NCBI GenBank assembly: GCA_947044365.1
Contig: OX345636.1
Span: forward strand, 55,717,746 to 55,781,745
DNA: 64,000 bases
Reading direction: 5' to 3'
From: Petrosia ficiformis
Taxonomy: Eukaryota; Porifera; Demospongiae; Haplosclerida; Petrosiidae
Part shown: positions 24,189 through 35,703 of the stretch, one piece after another
Numbering within the stretch: position 1 is the first letter of the stretch
Layout: every line of letters starts with the position of its first letter
Translations under genes and position numbers: made by a program
Notes under the pieces: model-generated
Told to the model about the DNA's origin: nothing
The model's input: only the letters and a program-made list of their open reading frames with translations
The model's database searches: none

Positions 24189-24879
24189 CAGTAGAAAACA
24201 AAAAAAAGTTCACGTTCTGTCTTCGTTCTACGACCGTAGTACGAAACGCTCCGTTCTGTAGTTAACTCGTATCGTTTTAGCTACGTAGCGTGTAAACGAC
24301 GTTTCTACGATGCTAATTTTAGCGTATAAGCTACGTTTCGACGGTACACTCTACGTCGGTTACTTTGACGTTATAGCACATGCGTAGTTGTAAGAGTCTT
24401 AACTCTCACATTTTATAAGACTCAAGATTCTAACTTAATTTGCTGGAAAGAAGAGTTGCTAAGTAAGCCATTGATGTTAAATTTATGCTTCGTTATCACC
24501 AGGAAGAGAGTAAGACGAGCGCTTGAAAATTTAATACTTCCACGGGCAACGCCCACCTCTATACTCGCCTGCATAACTTCTGCATTTTAAATAGCAGTGA
24601 CTTTTAACTGACTTAGTTAGACAGAAGACTACCTAAGAAAGCTGTAGATACCAAAAACATGCTTCGTTAGCTACAGGAAAGCAGCAAGGCGAGTGGATAC
24701 CGTAAATAGGGCGTTGACCGTTCCGTATAAACGGATTTTCATGGTTCCGTTTTCTAAAACGTGAACGCAATCACAACGTAGCGTTTAGACGGCGTTTGTA
24801 CAGCGTTTTCACCGTTAATCGTTCCGTACTACGGTCGTAGTACGAAGACAGAACGTGAACTTTTTTTTGTTTTCTACTG
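24189..24879. mobile_element. MITE with about 55-bp terminal inverted repeats and TA target duplication
   Basis: The left end begins CAGTAGAAAACAAAAAAAAG and runs through an ACGTTCTGTCTTCGT segment to CTACGACCGTAGTACG. The right end is its reverse complement with about one mismatch over roughly 55 bp. TA flanks both sides (24187-24188, 24880-24881) and the CAGT start fits Tc1/mariner-type elements. The 691-bp interior has no transposase. It shares a module with the 29.1-kb MITE, despite the different ends. Confidence 0.82.
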
Positions 24880-25644
24880 TACAAAGCTTACTGAATATTG
24901 TCTTCTTATCAGCTTCAATTATTTTTCCTTTCCTACTTGGAAATCTAAAGAGATTACAAACGAAACTCATTACTACTTGTAATAAAAAAAGTTGTATATG
25001 GCCACTCAACACCATTTTCCAACTCATCAACAATCATGTGTGGTGGTTTGCAATATTTCACATGTGTTGACATTGCGATGTTGTAATGCAGGACATCACA
25101 ATCGCGTTTATTTGAAAAAATCGTGATTTATCGCAAAACCAGTCAGCCCAGCCCTACTTGACACATTCAACCAAATTTCTACACAATACAGTTCACTACA
25201 TGTGCTTTAATACAGTGCTAAAATCCAAAGTTGTAAGGGATGAAATTAACAAAGACACTTTCCTTCAACTAGCAAAGCATGAGTTTTGTATCTTTGATGA
25301 CTTTTTAGAAGATTCTCTGTCTAACTAAGTGACTTAAAGTCTGTGTTGCTTAAAAAAGGAAGAAGCTAACTAAAGGTATGGGCATTGCTCTTGGGAATAC
25401 CAAATTTTTAAACACTCACCATATGACTTTCTTAACAACTTTTCTTTATATGTGGCACCCACACATTTTACTTGAAATGGGTTCTGTTACATACCGTTCC
25501 TGGTCCCTATGTTCCTGCTTTCACAGTCACCTGTGATTAGTGATGTACATGTAGACATGTATAAGTACTGTGTGTGTGAATGTGTGTGTACATATAGGTT
25601 GAATGTATGGTATTGTATTTGTATACATGTACATATGTTTGGGA

Positions 25645-25896
25645 TAGTGATATGAGATTTTACTGCTATTCTGATAAACCGATAATTACTTTAGGTATGT
25701 ACCGATAACCGGTACTGATCCGATATTATATGTACCTTCTGGTTTCTTATTCATAAAAGCAATTAATGATGCTAGAAATGACAATACTGGTACACTTTTT
25801 ATGTTACATCTTTCAGAAATAACTGATGCCGATAACAAAAATAATTACCGATTATGAATGATACCGATTACTGATTCGATTATCAATGCATCACTA
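25645..25896. mobile_element. hAT-like MITE, copy 1
   Basis: The 252-bp element starts TAGTGATATGAG and ends ATGCATCACTA. It is flanked by a perfect 8-bp direct repeat GTTTGGGA (25637-25644 and 25897-25904), the target length of hAT transposons. The interior is rich in CCGATAA words; no coding capacity. Confidence 0.8.
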
Positions 25897-26261
25897 GTTT
25901 GGGATAGATAAATGGTGATATATATATATATTATACATGTAGTATATATTCCTCTATGTACATGTACATGTACATGAAGAAGCTAACTAAAGGTAGGGGC
26001 ATTGCTCTTGGGAATACCAAATTTTTAAACACTCACCATATGACTTTCTTAACAACTTTTCTTTATATGTGGCACCCACACATTTTACTTGAAATGAGTT
26101 CTGTTACATACCGTTCCTGGTCCCTATGTTCCTGGTTTCACAGTCACTTGTAATTAGTGATGTACATGTATACATGTATAAGTATTGTGTGTGTGAATGT
26201 GTGTGTACATATAGGTTGAATGAATGGTATTGTATTTGTATACATGTACATGTGTTTGGGA

Positions 26262-26512
26262 TAGTGATATGAGATTTTACCGCTATTCTGATAAACCGAT
26301 AATTACTTTAGGTATGTACCGATAACCGGTACTGATCCGACATTATATGTACCTTCTGGTTTCTTATTCATAAAAGCAATTAATGATGCTAGAAATGACA
26401 ATACTGATACACTTTTTATGTTACATCTTTCAGAAATAACGGATGCCGATAACAAACTAATGGCCGATTATGAATGATACCGATTACCCATTCTATTATC
26501 AATGCATCACTA
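26262..26512. mobile_element. hAT-like MITE, copy 2 (within the tandem duplication)
   Basis: Same element and same 8-bp GTTTGGGA flanks (26254-26261, 26513-26520) as copy 1. The duplication therefore copied an existing insertion with its flanks and this is not an independent jump. Confidence 0.8.
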
Positions 26513-26590
26513 GTTTGGGATAGATAAATGGTCATATATATTATACATGTAGTATATATGCCTCTATGTACATGTACATGTGTGTTGTTA

Positions 26591-27224
26591 ATCTTGTAAA
26601 TTGATCTTTTCAGATATTTTCGTTTACATTTCTTTCTCTTGTGTTGTGATCAAATGTTGAGTATTAACATAACAAGATGAAATAATGACTGATAGTAAAC
26701 TTGTAAGTTTTATTTCATTATGAAATCATAAACTTCAATATAAATGGCATCTAATCTTTTTTTTTTACTGAGGGGGGTTCCCAATCACAAATGTTTGAAA
26801 ACCAATCAACATAATTAAGTCTAAAACATGAAATATTCTTGTATCATTGTGTCCTCTAACCTCTCCCCTAGTTACTATATGATTATATACCACACAAACA
26901 TTTATAATGTGTTTATACATGTACATATGTACATGTGCATATGTATGTACATGTACATATGTACATGTATATTATCTGCTTGTACATGTACATGTAAATA
27001 TAGTAATATAGTTACTATATGACCACACTAAAATTTCCAATGTGTTTATACATGTACATATCTGCATGTATATTATCTACATGTACATGTACATGTAAAT
27101 ACAGTAACTGCATGATACTTGTCAAATTATATTACTATACATGTACATGTACATGTATATGGTATGAATCTATACAAGTGGGTATGTTACTATATATACA
27201 TGTACATGTGGGTATGTTTTAGTA
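26591..27224. other. No gene; TACATGTA palindrome-rich DNA
   Basis: Repeated TGTACATGTACATG clusters (26,920-27,200) sit in AT-rich sequence and continue sparsely to about 28,320. The copies around 26,830-27,000 and 27,000-27,120 resemble each other as a diverged direct repeat. Confidence 0.5.
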
Positions 27225-27315
27225 ATTTTATAAGCCATTGTGGCTGCTTGTTTGTTGTGTTTGTTTGTTAATCATTTTTATACCTTTTGCTAGCATGCTA
27301 GACATGATTTTTCAT
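27225..27315 (+). repeat. Left arm of an inverted repeat pair (partner at 30.0 kb)
   Basis: AAGCCATTGTGGCTGCTTG, a TTTGTTTGTT-rich stretch and CCTTTTGCTAGCATGCTAGA recur in inverted orientation at about 30,006-30,098. The pair may mark the ends of a 2.87-kb element, but no transposase was seen between them. Confidence 0.55.
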
Positions 27316-29146
27316 GTACATAGCAATCCATACTAGTGAATATCTTACTATACTTACTATACATGTACATAGTCTTCAACCAGGTTATGGATATCTCCAT
27401 ATTTAGTAATGCAGACTTTTAATTAGCAAAACCACACCTATTATAAATTTTAATTAAATATGGCTGTGTTAATTACTAGTACTAGTGTGCCTGACTGTGA
27501 GACTAACAGCAGCTCATCTGAATGTACCAAAGGTACGAAGCCTTTCAGTCTCACCCTCCATTTAAAAGACGATATAAATCTGTAAGTGGCATGGGGAAGT
27601 TTAAAAATAGCTGGAATTTACCACCACAAATTGTAAGTAAACGAGTTTGTTGAGTATTAATATTAGATTTGAAAGTTTGGTTTCAAATAAACCAGAATAC
27701 TAATGATTACAGCAAAAATAATCTACTTTTATAACAAATAAATGCAAATAAAGCAGAATTAAAACAAGTTAATACAAGATTATAAAACCTGTTAAACAAG
27801 TATAGTAGACAAAAACTTGTCTACGCTTAGGTGGCATCCTGTAATCAAAATTAGAACAATAGGTGAGTATTTCACGGTCTGGTTACCCTGACCGATCATC
27901 AGCTGGTAAGGGCTGGTTTTCAAACAGTAATTGACCATTTGTATTATGAATCATTACACCATTGTTATATATATATTTTTAAATACCTAAATTGTAATAA
28001 AAATACTGATATTTTACTTATTTGTACTGATGTCAAAAAAGGAGATTCTGACATGTACATAGTATATTGTATGAATCCTAGTGAATTTGTTACTATAAAT
28101 GTACATGTAAATGCATACTCTATATTGTTTGAAACCCTATTAGTGAATACAGTGTATATTACTATACTTACTGTCCATGTACATGTACATAGTATATTGT
28201 ATGAATCCATACTACATCACTATATGAAGCCATTATAACTAACTTAATTACCATTTTAGAATAGGTCTAGCATTGAGGATTTTAACATGTACATGTATAC
28301 ATGTACATATATACATGTATGTACAATGTATTAGGGCTGCAGTTAGTACCTGACTTTATTAAGTATACATACTATCACTGTACTTCCATTGAGTATAGTA
28401 TGCTGTAAGTAGAGGATTATAGATACAGCATTATTGATCATGATCATCATATTAATCTTGGGTTCTTAATCTGGAGATGGCAAACACCTAGCTAGTGCTC
28501 TTTATCTAATCCTGGTGATTATACCTCTTTTTATATTAATTTTAGGTACTGATGTAGAGTTTTGAGACAGAGTATGTAATGATTGTAATCAAAAAGCTCA
28601 ATTAATTATAGTTTCCAGAACTAGTACTGATGAGTTTCAACAACAACAAAATTGAGATCTTGAGGATAGCTCAGGTAAGAAAATAAATTAATTAATATCA
28701 GGTACTGTTTATTATTAGTATATATAATATCAGGTCTCGTGATTTGAGGTTTTGTCTTTATCCTCGCCGCAAAGGATAGGCGGAAGGGTATGGTAATCGT
28801 GTTGTGTGTGTGTGTGTGTCTGTGTGTCAGCAAAGCACTGCACACATCTAAACATAACTATTACCATTATCATGACTATTGCTAGCAAAGCACTGCATCA
28901 AATCAGACACAATTAGTCCTGGCTGCAACATAGACCCCTGCCTCTAAGCAAGAAAGTTACTTTCTAGCTCCACCTATTTAAGGTCATGTTCTATGCACGT
29001 CATTTGCACATATGTAAGCCTTTTTCCCTATGTAGAATGTTTTACAGGACTCATGAGGACCTTCTTTCTTTTTTGAATAAAGCAGAGACTAAAATGTAAG
29101 ACTTATAGAGATAAAATACACGTTTTTCAATATAGTTTTGTATTAA
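27316..29146. other. Interior of the inverted-repeat pair; no confident gene
   Basis: Contains possible exon-like scraps with splice-site-like borders near 27,458-27,634 and 28,547-28,674, a (GT)n run at 28,800-28,820 and TACATGTA words. Nothing assembles into a recognisable protein. Confidence 0.4.
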
Positions 29147-29707
29147 CCCTTTCCCGACCACGGGCATTTTCGTTATTAACCCAAATTTAATTAAGAAATT
29201 TGTGTGGGCGGAGCGCTTAATATCTATATAACATTTTCAGCACTATAACTCTCATATTTTATAAGACTCAACATTCTGATTTACTTTGTGGAAAGAAGAG
29301 TCTTTAACAAACTCATTGATGTAAAATTTATACTTCGCTATCAGCAGGAGAGAGAAAGGCGAACGTTTGTATGTATAGTAATCGACGGGCAACGCCCACC
29401 TTTTGTATAGTCTGTATAATATACAGAAGACCTTCTAAGAAAGCCATTGATACCAAAAACATGCTTCGTTAGCAGCAGGAAAGTAGCAAGACGAGTGTTT
29501 GAATCTGTAATAGTCAACGGCGACGCCCATACTTAGCGTCTTTATCACTTTTGTTTAGCCTGGAATTTGATGTTTTCCCTAATTTCAACTAACTAAATGT
29601 CTTTTTCGTAGTGTGGGCTTGTTAGTTTCTTCTATACTTAAAGATTTTATCATATATTTGCCTTTTGGTAACAATGACGCGTTAAAGCGTCATTGGTCGG
29701 GAAAGAG
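29147..29707. mobile_element. piggyBac-like MITE with TTAA flanks
   Basis: The ends are TTAA-CCCTTTCCCGACCACG on the left and, read inward, TTAA-CTCTTTCCCGACCAATG on the right. TTAA lies on both sides (29143-29146, 29708-29711). The 561-bp interior holds GGAAAGAAGAGT, CTTCGCTATCAGCAGGA and GGGCAACGCCCACC words. These recur in the 24.2-kb MITE and near 57.85 kb. Confidence 0.8.
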
Positions 29708-30005
29708 TTAAAAAAGAATTGAGTCCAGTGGAATCACTCAGTCCTATTTGAGTTGACACTGTGATAGCAGAATCTTCATTCTTGACTTTTATTAATACTT
29801 TATACCTTTTGTATATCCATTGAACAATCTGAAGTTAACCGTTATATAACTCACTCCAATAGTAATTAACAATGATATATACATATTTATGGTGTATTGT
29901 GTTTATATATAAAATAATTTAGTTTTTATTTACACATGTGTAATATTACTTTGACAGGTAGGCGAGGGTCCTGTCCCGACTGCGCACATCTTATATGTAA
30001 TTATA

Positions 30006-30098
30006 TTCATGAAAATTCATGTATCTAGCATGCTAGCAAAAGGCGCAAACAAATACACACACAACAAACAAACAAGCAGCCACAATGGCTTCATTAAT
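30006..30098 (-). repeat. Right arm of the inverted repeat pair (partner at 27.2 kb)
   Basis: Reverse complement of the 27.2-kb arm: TCTAGCATGCTAGCAAAAGG, then CAAACAAACAAGCAGCCACA and ATGGCTT. Confidence 0.55.
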
Positions 30099-30200
30099 AT
30101 TAGAGCAGCTACTATGGCTTAGAAAAATATTCAGCCACAATGGCTTAGAAAAATAATTATCAGCCACCATGGCTTAGAAAATAAGCAGCCACAATGGCAT
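30088..30200. repeat. Short tandem repeat CAGCCACAATGGCTTAGAAAA
   Basis: Five diverged units of about 22-28 bp share CAGCCAC(A/C)ATGGCTTAGAAAA; each contains a GCCATTGTGGC-like palindrome. They adjoin the 30.0-kb inverted-repeat arm and could be subterminal repeats of the same element. Confidence 0.7.
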
Positions 30201-30469
30201 GTACATGTATTATGTGTATATGTGTATATTATTATTATTATTATCTCTTAATATATAGTGAGACTGAATCACTTCAAGAGTACCAGACATGAAGATTGAA
30301 GGTTTTATCTTGTCATACTCTCCTACATCAGTCATGTGATAATCCACTCACTCGTAATAATACATAATGTATCATGAACATGAAAAACAAGGACTTCAGA
30401 TTTATACTGATCCTGATTATATCTATCATCTGTCGATTGAGGATCAGAATCAAGAAGAAAAGAGTTAGT

Positions 30470-30650
30470 TGATATCTAGTAAATGAGCTCATATGATCAT
30501 TAGTCATGGGATATTTAATAGATTTGACCATTAGTCGTGATATGTAATAGATGTGATCATTAGTCATGTGATATCTAGTAGATGTGTTATTGAGTCATGT
30601 GATATCTAGTAGATGTGTCATGAGACATGTTATATCATATGATCATATTG
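30470..30650. repeat. Degenerate tandem repeat, about 35-bp unit
   Basis: Five to six imperfect units contain GATATCTAGTAGATGTG and ATTAGTCATGTGATAT. Non-coding. Confidence 0.65.
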
Positions 30651-31099
30651 GCATATTTGATTTCATTTATAATGAGAATGTTCCTTTTGATCAATCATTA
30701 CCATTTACATACTCACCATTCCACCATTTTGTAAAGCATTCAAACAGACTTTAATGACATCTGAAAACGTTTATGGGAATTACAAGTTAATTAATTTTGA
30801 CATGTGTAGACATCAACAGGTTATAAAGGGTTAACGTGTATCTTCCATTTTGCATTTTGAAATGGACTGTATAATAATTATGATTTCAGATAAACAATGA
30901 TTATAATACACAATGTAATATACATGTAATTATATGTATATTATATGTTAAAATCTGGTGGCACTTCACACTCATGGTTCACATTTCATGAAGTACTGTG
31001 AATAAAGATTCAGAAATGTATGATGTACACATTTCTGAATCCTTATTTCATTTTTCTGTTTATCATTCTGTATTACTCAACATTTTGATTCTCTCCTCT

Positions 31100-31199
31100 T
31101 AGAATGATCATGTTTCTATGTCTAATATACCTCACTGTAATTATTAGAGGAGAGATGATTCATTTATCATCTCCAGACGATCTTGTACTTGTTAATAAG
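31100..31199 (+). other. Possible 5' exon with signal-peptide-like N-terminus
   Basis: An ATG at 31,104 opens a frame of about 32 codons beginning MIMFLCLIYLTVIIRGEM, hydrophobic like a signal peptide. It ends at a plausible donor (AATAAG-GTATAT). An acceptor-like CTCCTCTTAG lies just upstream. No continuing exon could be identified in the satellite-rich DNA that follows, so this may be chance or a remnant. Confidence 0.2.
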
Positions 31200-31352
31200 G
31201 TATATCTACTATTTATAATCTATTCATTATTACATCCTCATTTATTTCTTTATTTATCATTACTCCTTCTATCAATTCTTTCATCAGCAAATTACCTATC
31301 TATCTAATTATCTATCTGTATATCTATCCATCCATCCAATATCCATTCATTC

Positions 31353-31675
31353 TAGTGATGCAATGATAAGAGATTTTAGCAATATTCCAATAAACAGATA
31401 ATTACTCTATATATGTACCAATAACCGATATCAATCCAATACTATATCTACATGTACCTACAGGTTTCTGATTCTTTCAACGAAAAACATCATTTTCTCA
31501 ATAATTATGAGTATCATAAAATCAATTAATGATGCTATTATCACAAGAAATTACATAATTGTTACACTTTTCATAATATCGGTTGCATCTTTCAGAATAG
31601 CTGATACCGATAATAAAAATATTGACCGATAATCATTAATACATTTTACCGAATCCTATTATCAGTGTATCACTA
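31353..31675. mobile_element. hAT-like MITE, diverged copy 3
   Basis: Starts TAGTGATGCAATGATA and ends TGTATCACTA. The interior resembles the 25.6 and 26.3 kb copies (GATAACCGATAT, GATACCGATAAT words) with about 70 extra bases. The 8-bp flanks match at six positions, but in a CCAT repeat context that proves little. Confidence 0.65.
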
Positions 31676-32060
31676 ATCCATCCATCATCCATCCACCATC
31701 TATACATCCATCCATCCATCCATTCATCTATCCATCCATCCATTCATTCATCCATCCATCTATCCACCCATTTATCCATCAGCAATCCATACATCCATCT
31801 ATCCGTCCAATCCATCCATCCTTTCATCCATTCATCCATCCAACCATCAGCAATCCATCCAGCCATCCATCAATCCATCATCCATCAGTCATCCATCCAA
31901 CCCTTCATCCATCGATTCATCCATCTATCCAACCATCCATTCATCCATCCATCTATCCATGCGTTTATTAACTATCCACCAATCCATTCATCCATCCATC
32001 TATATATCTCTGTATCTAACTTTCTATCCATCTATTTGTCTATCTACATGTCCATATGTA
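31676..32060. repeat. (ATCC)n-type tetranucleotide microsatellite
   Basis: Degenerate CCATCCAT/CCATTCAT repeats, about 385 bp, non-coding, trailing into ATCT repeats to about 32,160. Confidence 0.9.
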
Positions 32061-32437
32061 TGTTTATATATCTGTTGCATGTAATTCATTCATCTATCCA
32101 TCAATTATTTATTCATTTATCCATCCATTGATATCACATATATCTATCTATCTATTTCTCAGAGATATCTTCTCAATATATAGACATGATTACACAAATA
32201 ATCCTCATTTATAAAAGTGCCTATACATATATAACATATATCTGTCTATCTGTTTGTCAATGTATGAACATATATATATAGTTATATATAATTATATTAT
32301 AATTATATTATAATTATTACAGTATATATTTTTGTATGTAGTGTATAAGATGTGAGCATTGATGATGAGGAGAAAGAAACTGAACTTACTGAAGATAAAA
32401 TCATGACTCTATAATAAGGTTTGGATTTAGTTCTGAT

Positions 32438-32865
32438 CTATATGTACATGTACTAATATCAGGTGGTATATGTACATGTACTAATATCAAGTGGTATATG
32501 TACATGTACTAATATCAGGTGGTATATGTACATGTACTTATATCAAGTGGTATATGTACATGTACTAATATCAAGTGGTATATGTACATGTACTAATATC
32601 AAGTAGTATATGTACATGTACTAATATCAAGTGGTATATGTACATGTACTAATATTGAGTGGTATATATACATGTACTAATATCAAGTGGTATATATACA
32701 TGTACTATTATCAAGTGGTATATGTACATGTACTAATATCAAGTGGTATATGTACATGTACTAATATCAAGTGGTATATGTACATGTACTAATATTGAGT
32801 GGTATACATGTATGTGTACATGTAGTGTACTAATATCAAGCAGTATATGTACATGTACATGTATT
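32438..32865. repeat. 28-bp minisatellite ATATCAAGTGGTATATGTAC...
   Basis: About 15 units of 28 bp with consensus ATATCAAGTGGTATATGTAC followed by ATGTACTA. Each carries the palindrome GTACATGTAC. Variants (CAGG/CAAG, GAGT) are spread among units, and the last units are more diverged. Confidence 0.92.
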
Positions 32866-32869
32866 AAAT

Positions 32870-33480
32870 AAAGTTGTATATCTACATGTACTGAAATGTA
32901 TTGGTACATTTTGGTGTAATAATTTGGCAACAATCCATCACAGCTAAAGCACTATTTAAACTTGTCATGTGATCAAAAATATGGGTTTGGGAGATAATCA
33001 TTTAATTAACCTCGTCTTTTGATATTTTCATGTGCAAAATGTTGTGATACCGTACCATGATGTAGGAATGAATTTCATAACTAAATTCCAGTATACTGCC
33101 CAGCCATACATACATATACACAACACTTTAAATACACATAGACACATTTGTATATCTGTATTTACAGGCCTTCATTTACAAAATATGTTGGTATAAGCAA
33201 CGAATATATGTACTTAATAACCGACCCCAACCTTTGTGTTTATCTTCTGTGTGTTTATCTGTCCTTGTGTTTGTGTTTTGGTGGTAGTCCATACAACAAT
33301 AGTTATCATCCACAAGTGATTGTATGAATATATTTATTATAAGTTAATGATTGACTAAGTTGTTTAGTAGTAAAAGTTTACTGGAAAAAATAATATTTGT
33401 AAAAGGTCATAGACCAAAAATTTGTGTTTTATTTTGCTACAGCAACTTAGTGAATCATCGTCCTTTAACTTATGATTAAT
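32870..33480. other. No gene recognised
   Basis: AT-rich DNA without exon-like features or repeats I can name. Confidence 0.45.
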
Positions 33481-33830
33481 TTGTCCGTATGTTTCTCTGT
33501 CCATATGTGTCTATATATCTGTGTAAGTCTTTGTGTGTATGTCTGTCTGTGTCTGTCTGTGTCACTGTCACAGTGTGCATGTCTGTGTATCCATGTGTTG
33601 TCTGTCTGCGTGTGACTGTGTATATGTTTGTGGGAATATGTGTCTGTGTGTATCTGTCTCTCTGTCCATGTGTCTATCTGTCTGTGTGCGCAAGTATCTG
33701 TGTGTGTGAGTGTGAGTCTATGTCTAGGTGTGTGTGACTATGTCTAGGTCTGTGTGATTGTACATGTATACTGTGTGTGTATGTCTCTCTCTCTCTCTCT
33801 CTCTCTCTATCGTTCTATGTCTATCTATCT
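33480..33830. repeat. TGTC/TGTG low-complexity tract with (CT)n
   Basis: Degenerate TGTCTGTGTGT repeats end in a (CT)n run at about 33,784-33,810. The Cys/Val/Ser-rich open frames are repeat artefacts. Confidence 0.9.
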
Positions 33831-34055
33831 TTCAGTAGATGTATAATTGTATATATCCATTCTTCTGTTTATTTGTAAACCTTTATTTATATACATGTAT
33901 TTATATATGTCTGTCATTCTGTCTATCCCTTCTGTGTGTATGTACATTAAAGTACTGATATGATATAAAGTATAAGTCAATAAAAGTTAATGTTTCGTAT
34001 TTGTCGTACAACTGTAGTATGAAAGTGATCGTATTGTGCTATTTAAGTAACAGTT

Positions 34056-34225
34056 ATAACACACTTTAGTGTGATTATGTGTTTTCACATTAGCATGAGG
34101 GCGGGTCAATAAAGGTTGAGTTTACATAATGCATGAGCCGAAGACGAGTGCGTTATGTAAACAAGACCTTTACTGACCGCTCAAGTGCTACATTGAAAAA
34201 CATAATGCACTGTCAAGTGTGTTAT
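34056..34225. mobile_element. Foldback (hairpin) element, about 170 bp
   Basis: ATAACACACTTTAGTGTGAT on the left pairs with the right end ending AAGTGTGTTAT. The arms continue through ATTATGTGTTTT/AAAAACATAATG and GTTTACATAATGC/GTTATGTAAAC, leaving only a few unpaired bases. Complementarity is roughly 75-80%. Non-coding, typical of foldback MITEs. Confidence 0.7.
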
Positions 34226-35015
34226 ATGTGATTTATTGATGATCTGGTGAACTTCCATTGTTGTTGGAGCTGCTTTATTAGTAGAGGTGAGCGAAGTGTG
34301 CAATAATGTTCACTTATGTGATGCATTATCTGCATTCTGATTGGTCACGAGTCACATGATCAGCAATAATGTTGTGTTAAAATAGTTTAATTGTGCTTAA
34401 TTAATGTTTGTTATTAATCATTGTTGAAATATGGGTGTGGTTAACAACTCAAACAGCCAAGATTTTACTTTTATTTCACTCAGAAAAATTCAGATCTAAA
34501 CAAGGTTGATATACCAGAAGTCTCTGTTGTTGGCAGAAAATCCCTAAGGGGCACAAATACCCCTCATTCTTCTGTATACCATGCCATTCAATTGACCAAG
34601 CCTCTGGAGTGTCATAACATCATTAACTGCTATACAATGTGTATTTGACACAAGAATATAAATATAAAAACCAATCATACACAAATGTAAAAAAATACAA
34701 TCCCAATGTTACATAATGTTATACATGTGTATTGTAGTATGTAATACCAACATTGCCATCAAAATCTCATGAATATCATTATGTGGTTCATTTAGGGTAG
34801 GGTTAGAGGTCCCTTGTGGTTAGGGTTCAATCAGCATCAAAGTGATCTTAGTCTTTGATGGCAATACTGGACATGGCTCATGATTATGTGTATATTATAA
34901 CTATTTACATGTGGGGCTATATGTGTATATGTACATGTAATTATTTGTATATGTACATGTAGTTTATATGTACATCTACATGTAATACTATATGTGTGTA
35001 TGTACATTGTATTAT
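34226..35015. other. No gene recognised
   Basis: Mixed AT-rich DNA with one short palindromic GTACATGTA cluster at 34,930-34,985; no exon-like features. Confidence 0.45.
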
Positions 35016-35019
35016 TATC

Positions 35020-35395
35020 TCTAGGTCTGTGTGTGTGTGTCTATGTCTGCGTGTGTGAGTATGCATGTGTGTGTACGTGTCTATGTCTAGGTCTATGTGT
35101 ATGTCTGTGTCTGTGTGTGAGTATGCATGTTTGTGTCTGTATGTCTGTGTGTGTGTCTATATGTCTGTGTGTGTGTGTGAGTATGCATGTGTGTGTCTAT
35201 GTCTAGGTCTGTGTGTGTGTGTCTATGTCTGTGTGTCTATGTCTGTGTGTGTGAGAATGCATGTCTGTGTGTGTGAGTATGCTTGTGTGTGTCTGTCTAG
35301 GTCTGTGTATGTGTCTATATCTGTGTGAACGAGTATGCATGTGTGTGTGTCTATGTCTAAGTCTGTGTGTGGGTGTGTGTCTATGTCTGTACATG
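35020..35395. repeat. TGTGTGTCTATGTCTGTG low-complexity tract
   Basis: Degenerate TGTG/TCTATG repeats, about 375 bp, immediately left of the LTR element. The retrotransposon target site TGCAT lies at the tract's right edge. Confidence 0.9.
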
Positions 35396-35400
35396 TGCAT
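35396..35400. repeat. Target site duplication TGCAT (left)
   Basis: Five bases directly before the left LTR, matched by 39995-39999 after the right LTR; five bases is the usual duplication for Ty3/Gypsy integrases. Confidence 0.9.
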
Positions 35401-35703
35401 TGTGATATCGTGAATCGATTCAGTTCACTTTACTTTTACAATTCAAAGTATCTTTATTAAATAAAATATTCAAACAACTAACTACACACAATAAAACATG
35501 GACCTATATATATACCAAAGAAGTGATAAATAAGGCCTGCTGACCTACAGGTGGTAAGGTGGCATATACACCTCAAATCAAAGTAAGTATAACAAGTAAT
35601 AAAGAGCAGGCTAACATAACTGTACAGGTGACAACTAAGTCATTTATTTAACACAGGAAATACACCATAGATTATATAACATTACCAGTTCTAATATATT
35701 ACA
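35401..35703 (-). repeat. 3' LTR of the gypsy element (303 bp)
   Basis: TGTGATATCG...ATTACA in plus orientation. It matches the other LTR except T/C within AAGTAA(T/C)AAAGAG and T/G within CATAAC(T/G)GTACAGG. Confidence 0.96.

Larger units (their letters stand above)
25359..26590. repeat. 617-bp tandem duplication
   Basis: Copy 1 (25359-25975) and copy 2 (25976-about 26590) run in the same direction with a period of 617 bp and few differences. Both begin GAAGAAGCTAACTAAAGG and end in a TATGTACATGTACATG tract, which probably mediated unequal exchange. Each contains one hAT-like MITE. Confidence 0.9.

Noticed and set aside
25200..25328. 42-codon ORF starting MCFNTVLKSKVVRDEINK
   Set aside because: Coding-like composition but no splice context, no recognisable family and no continuation; possibly a transposon scrap.
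27458..27634. Possible exon containing FKRRYKSVSGMGKFKNSW before a donor site
   Set aside because: Vaguely like the N-terminus of hAT-like or ZBED proteins, but needs a frame change and has no following domain.
33480..35400. Cys/Val-rich ORFs that could be secreted peptides
   Set aside because: They are frames of TGTG/TCTG low-complexity tracts with no splice or signal context.
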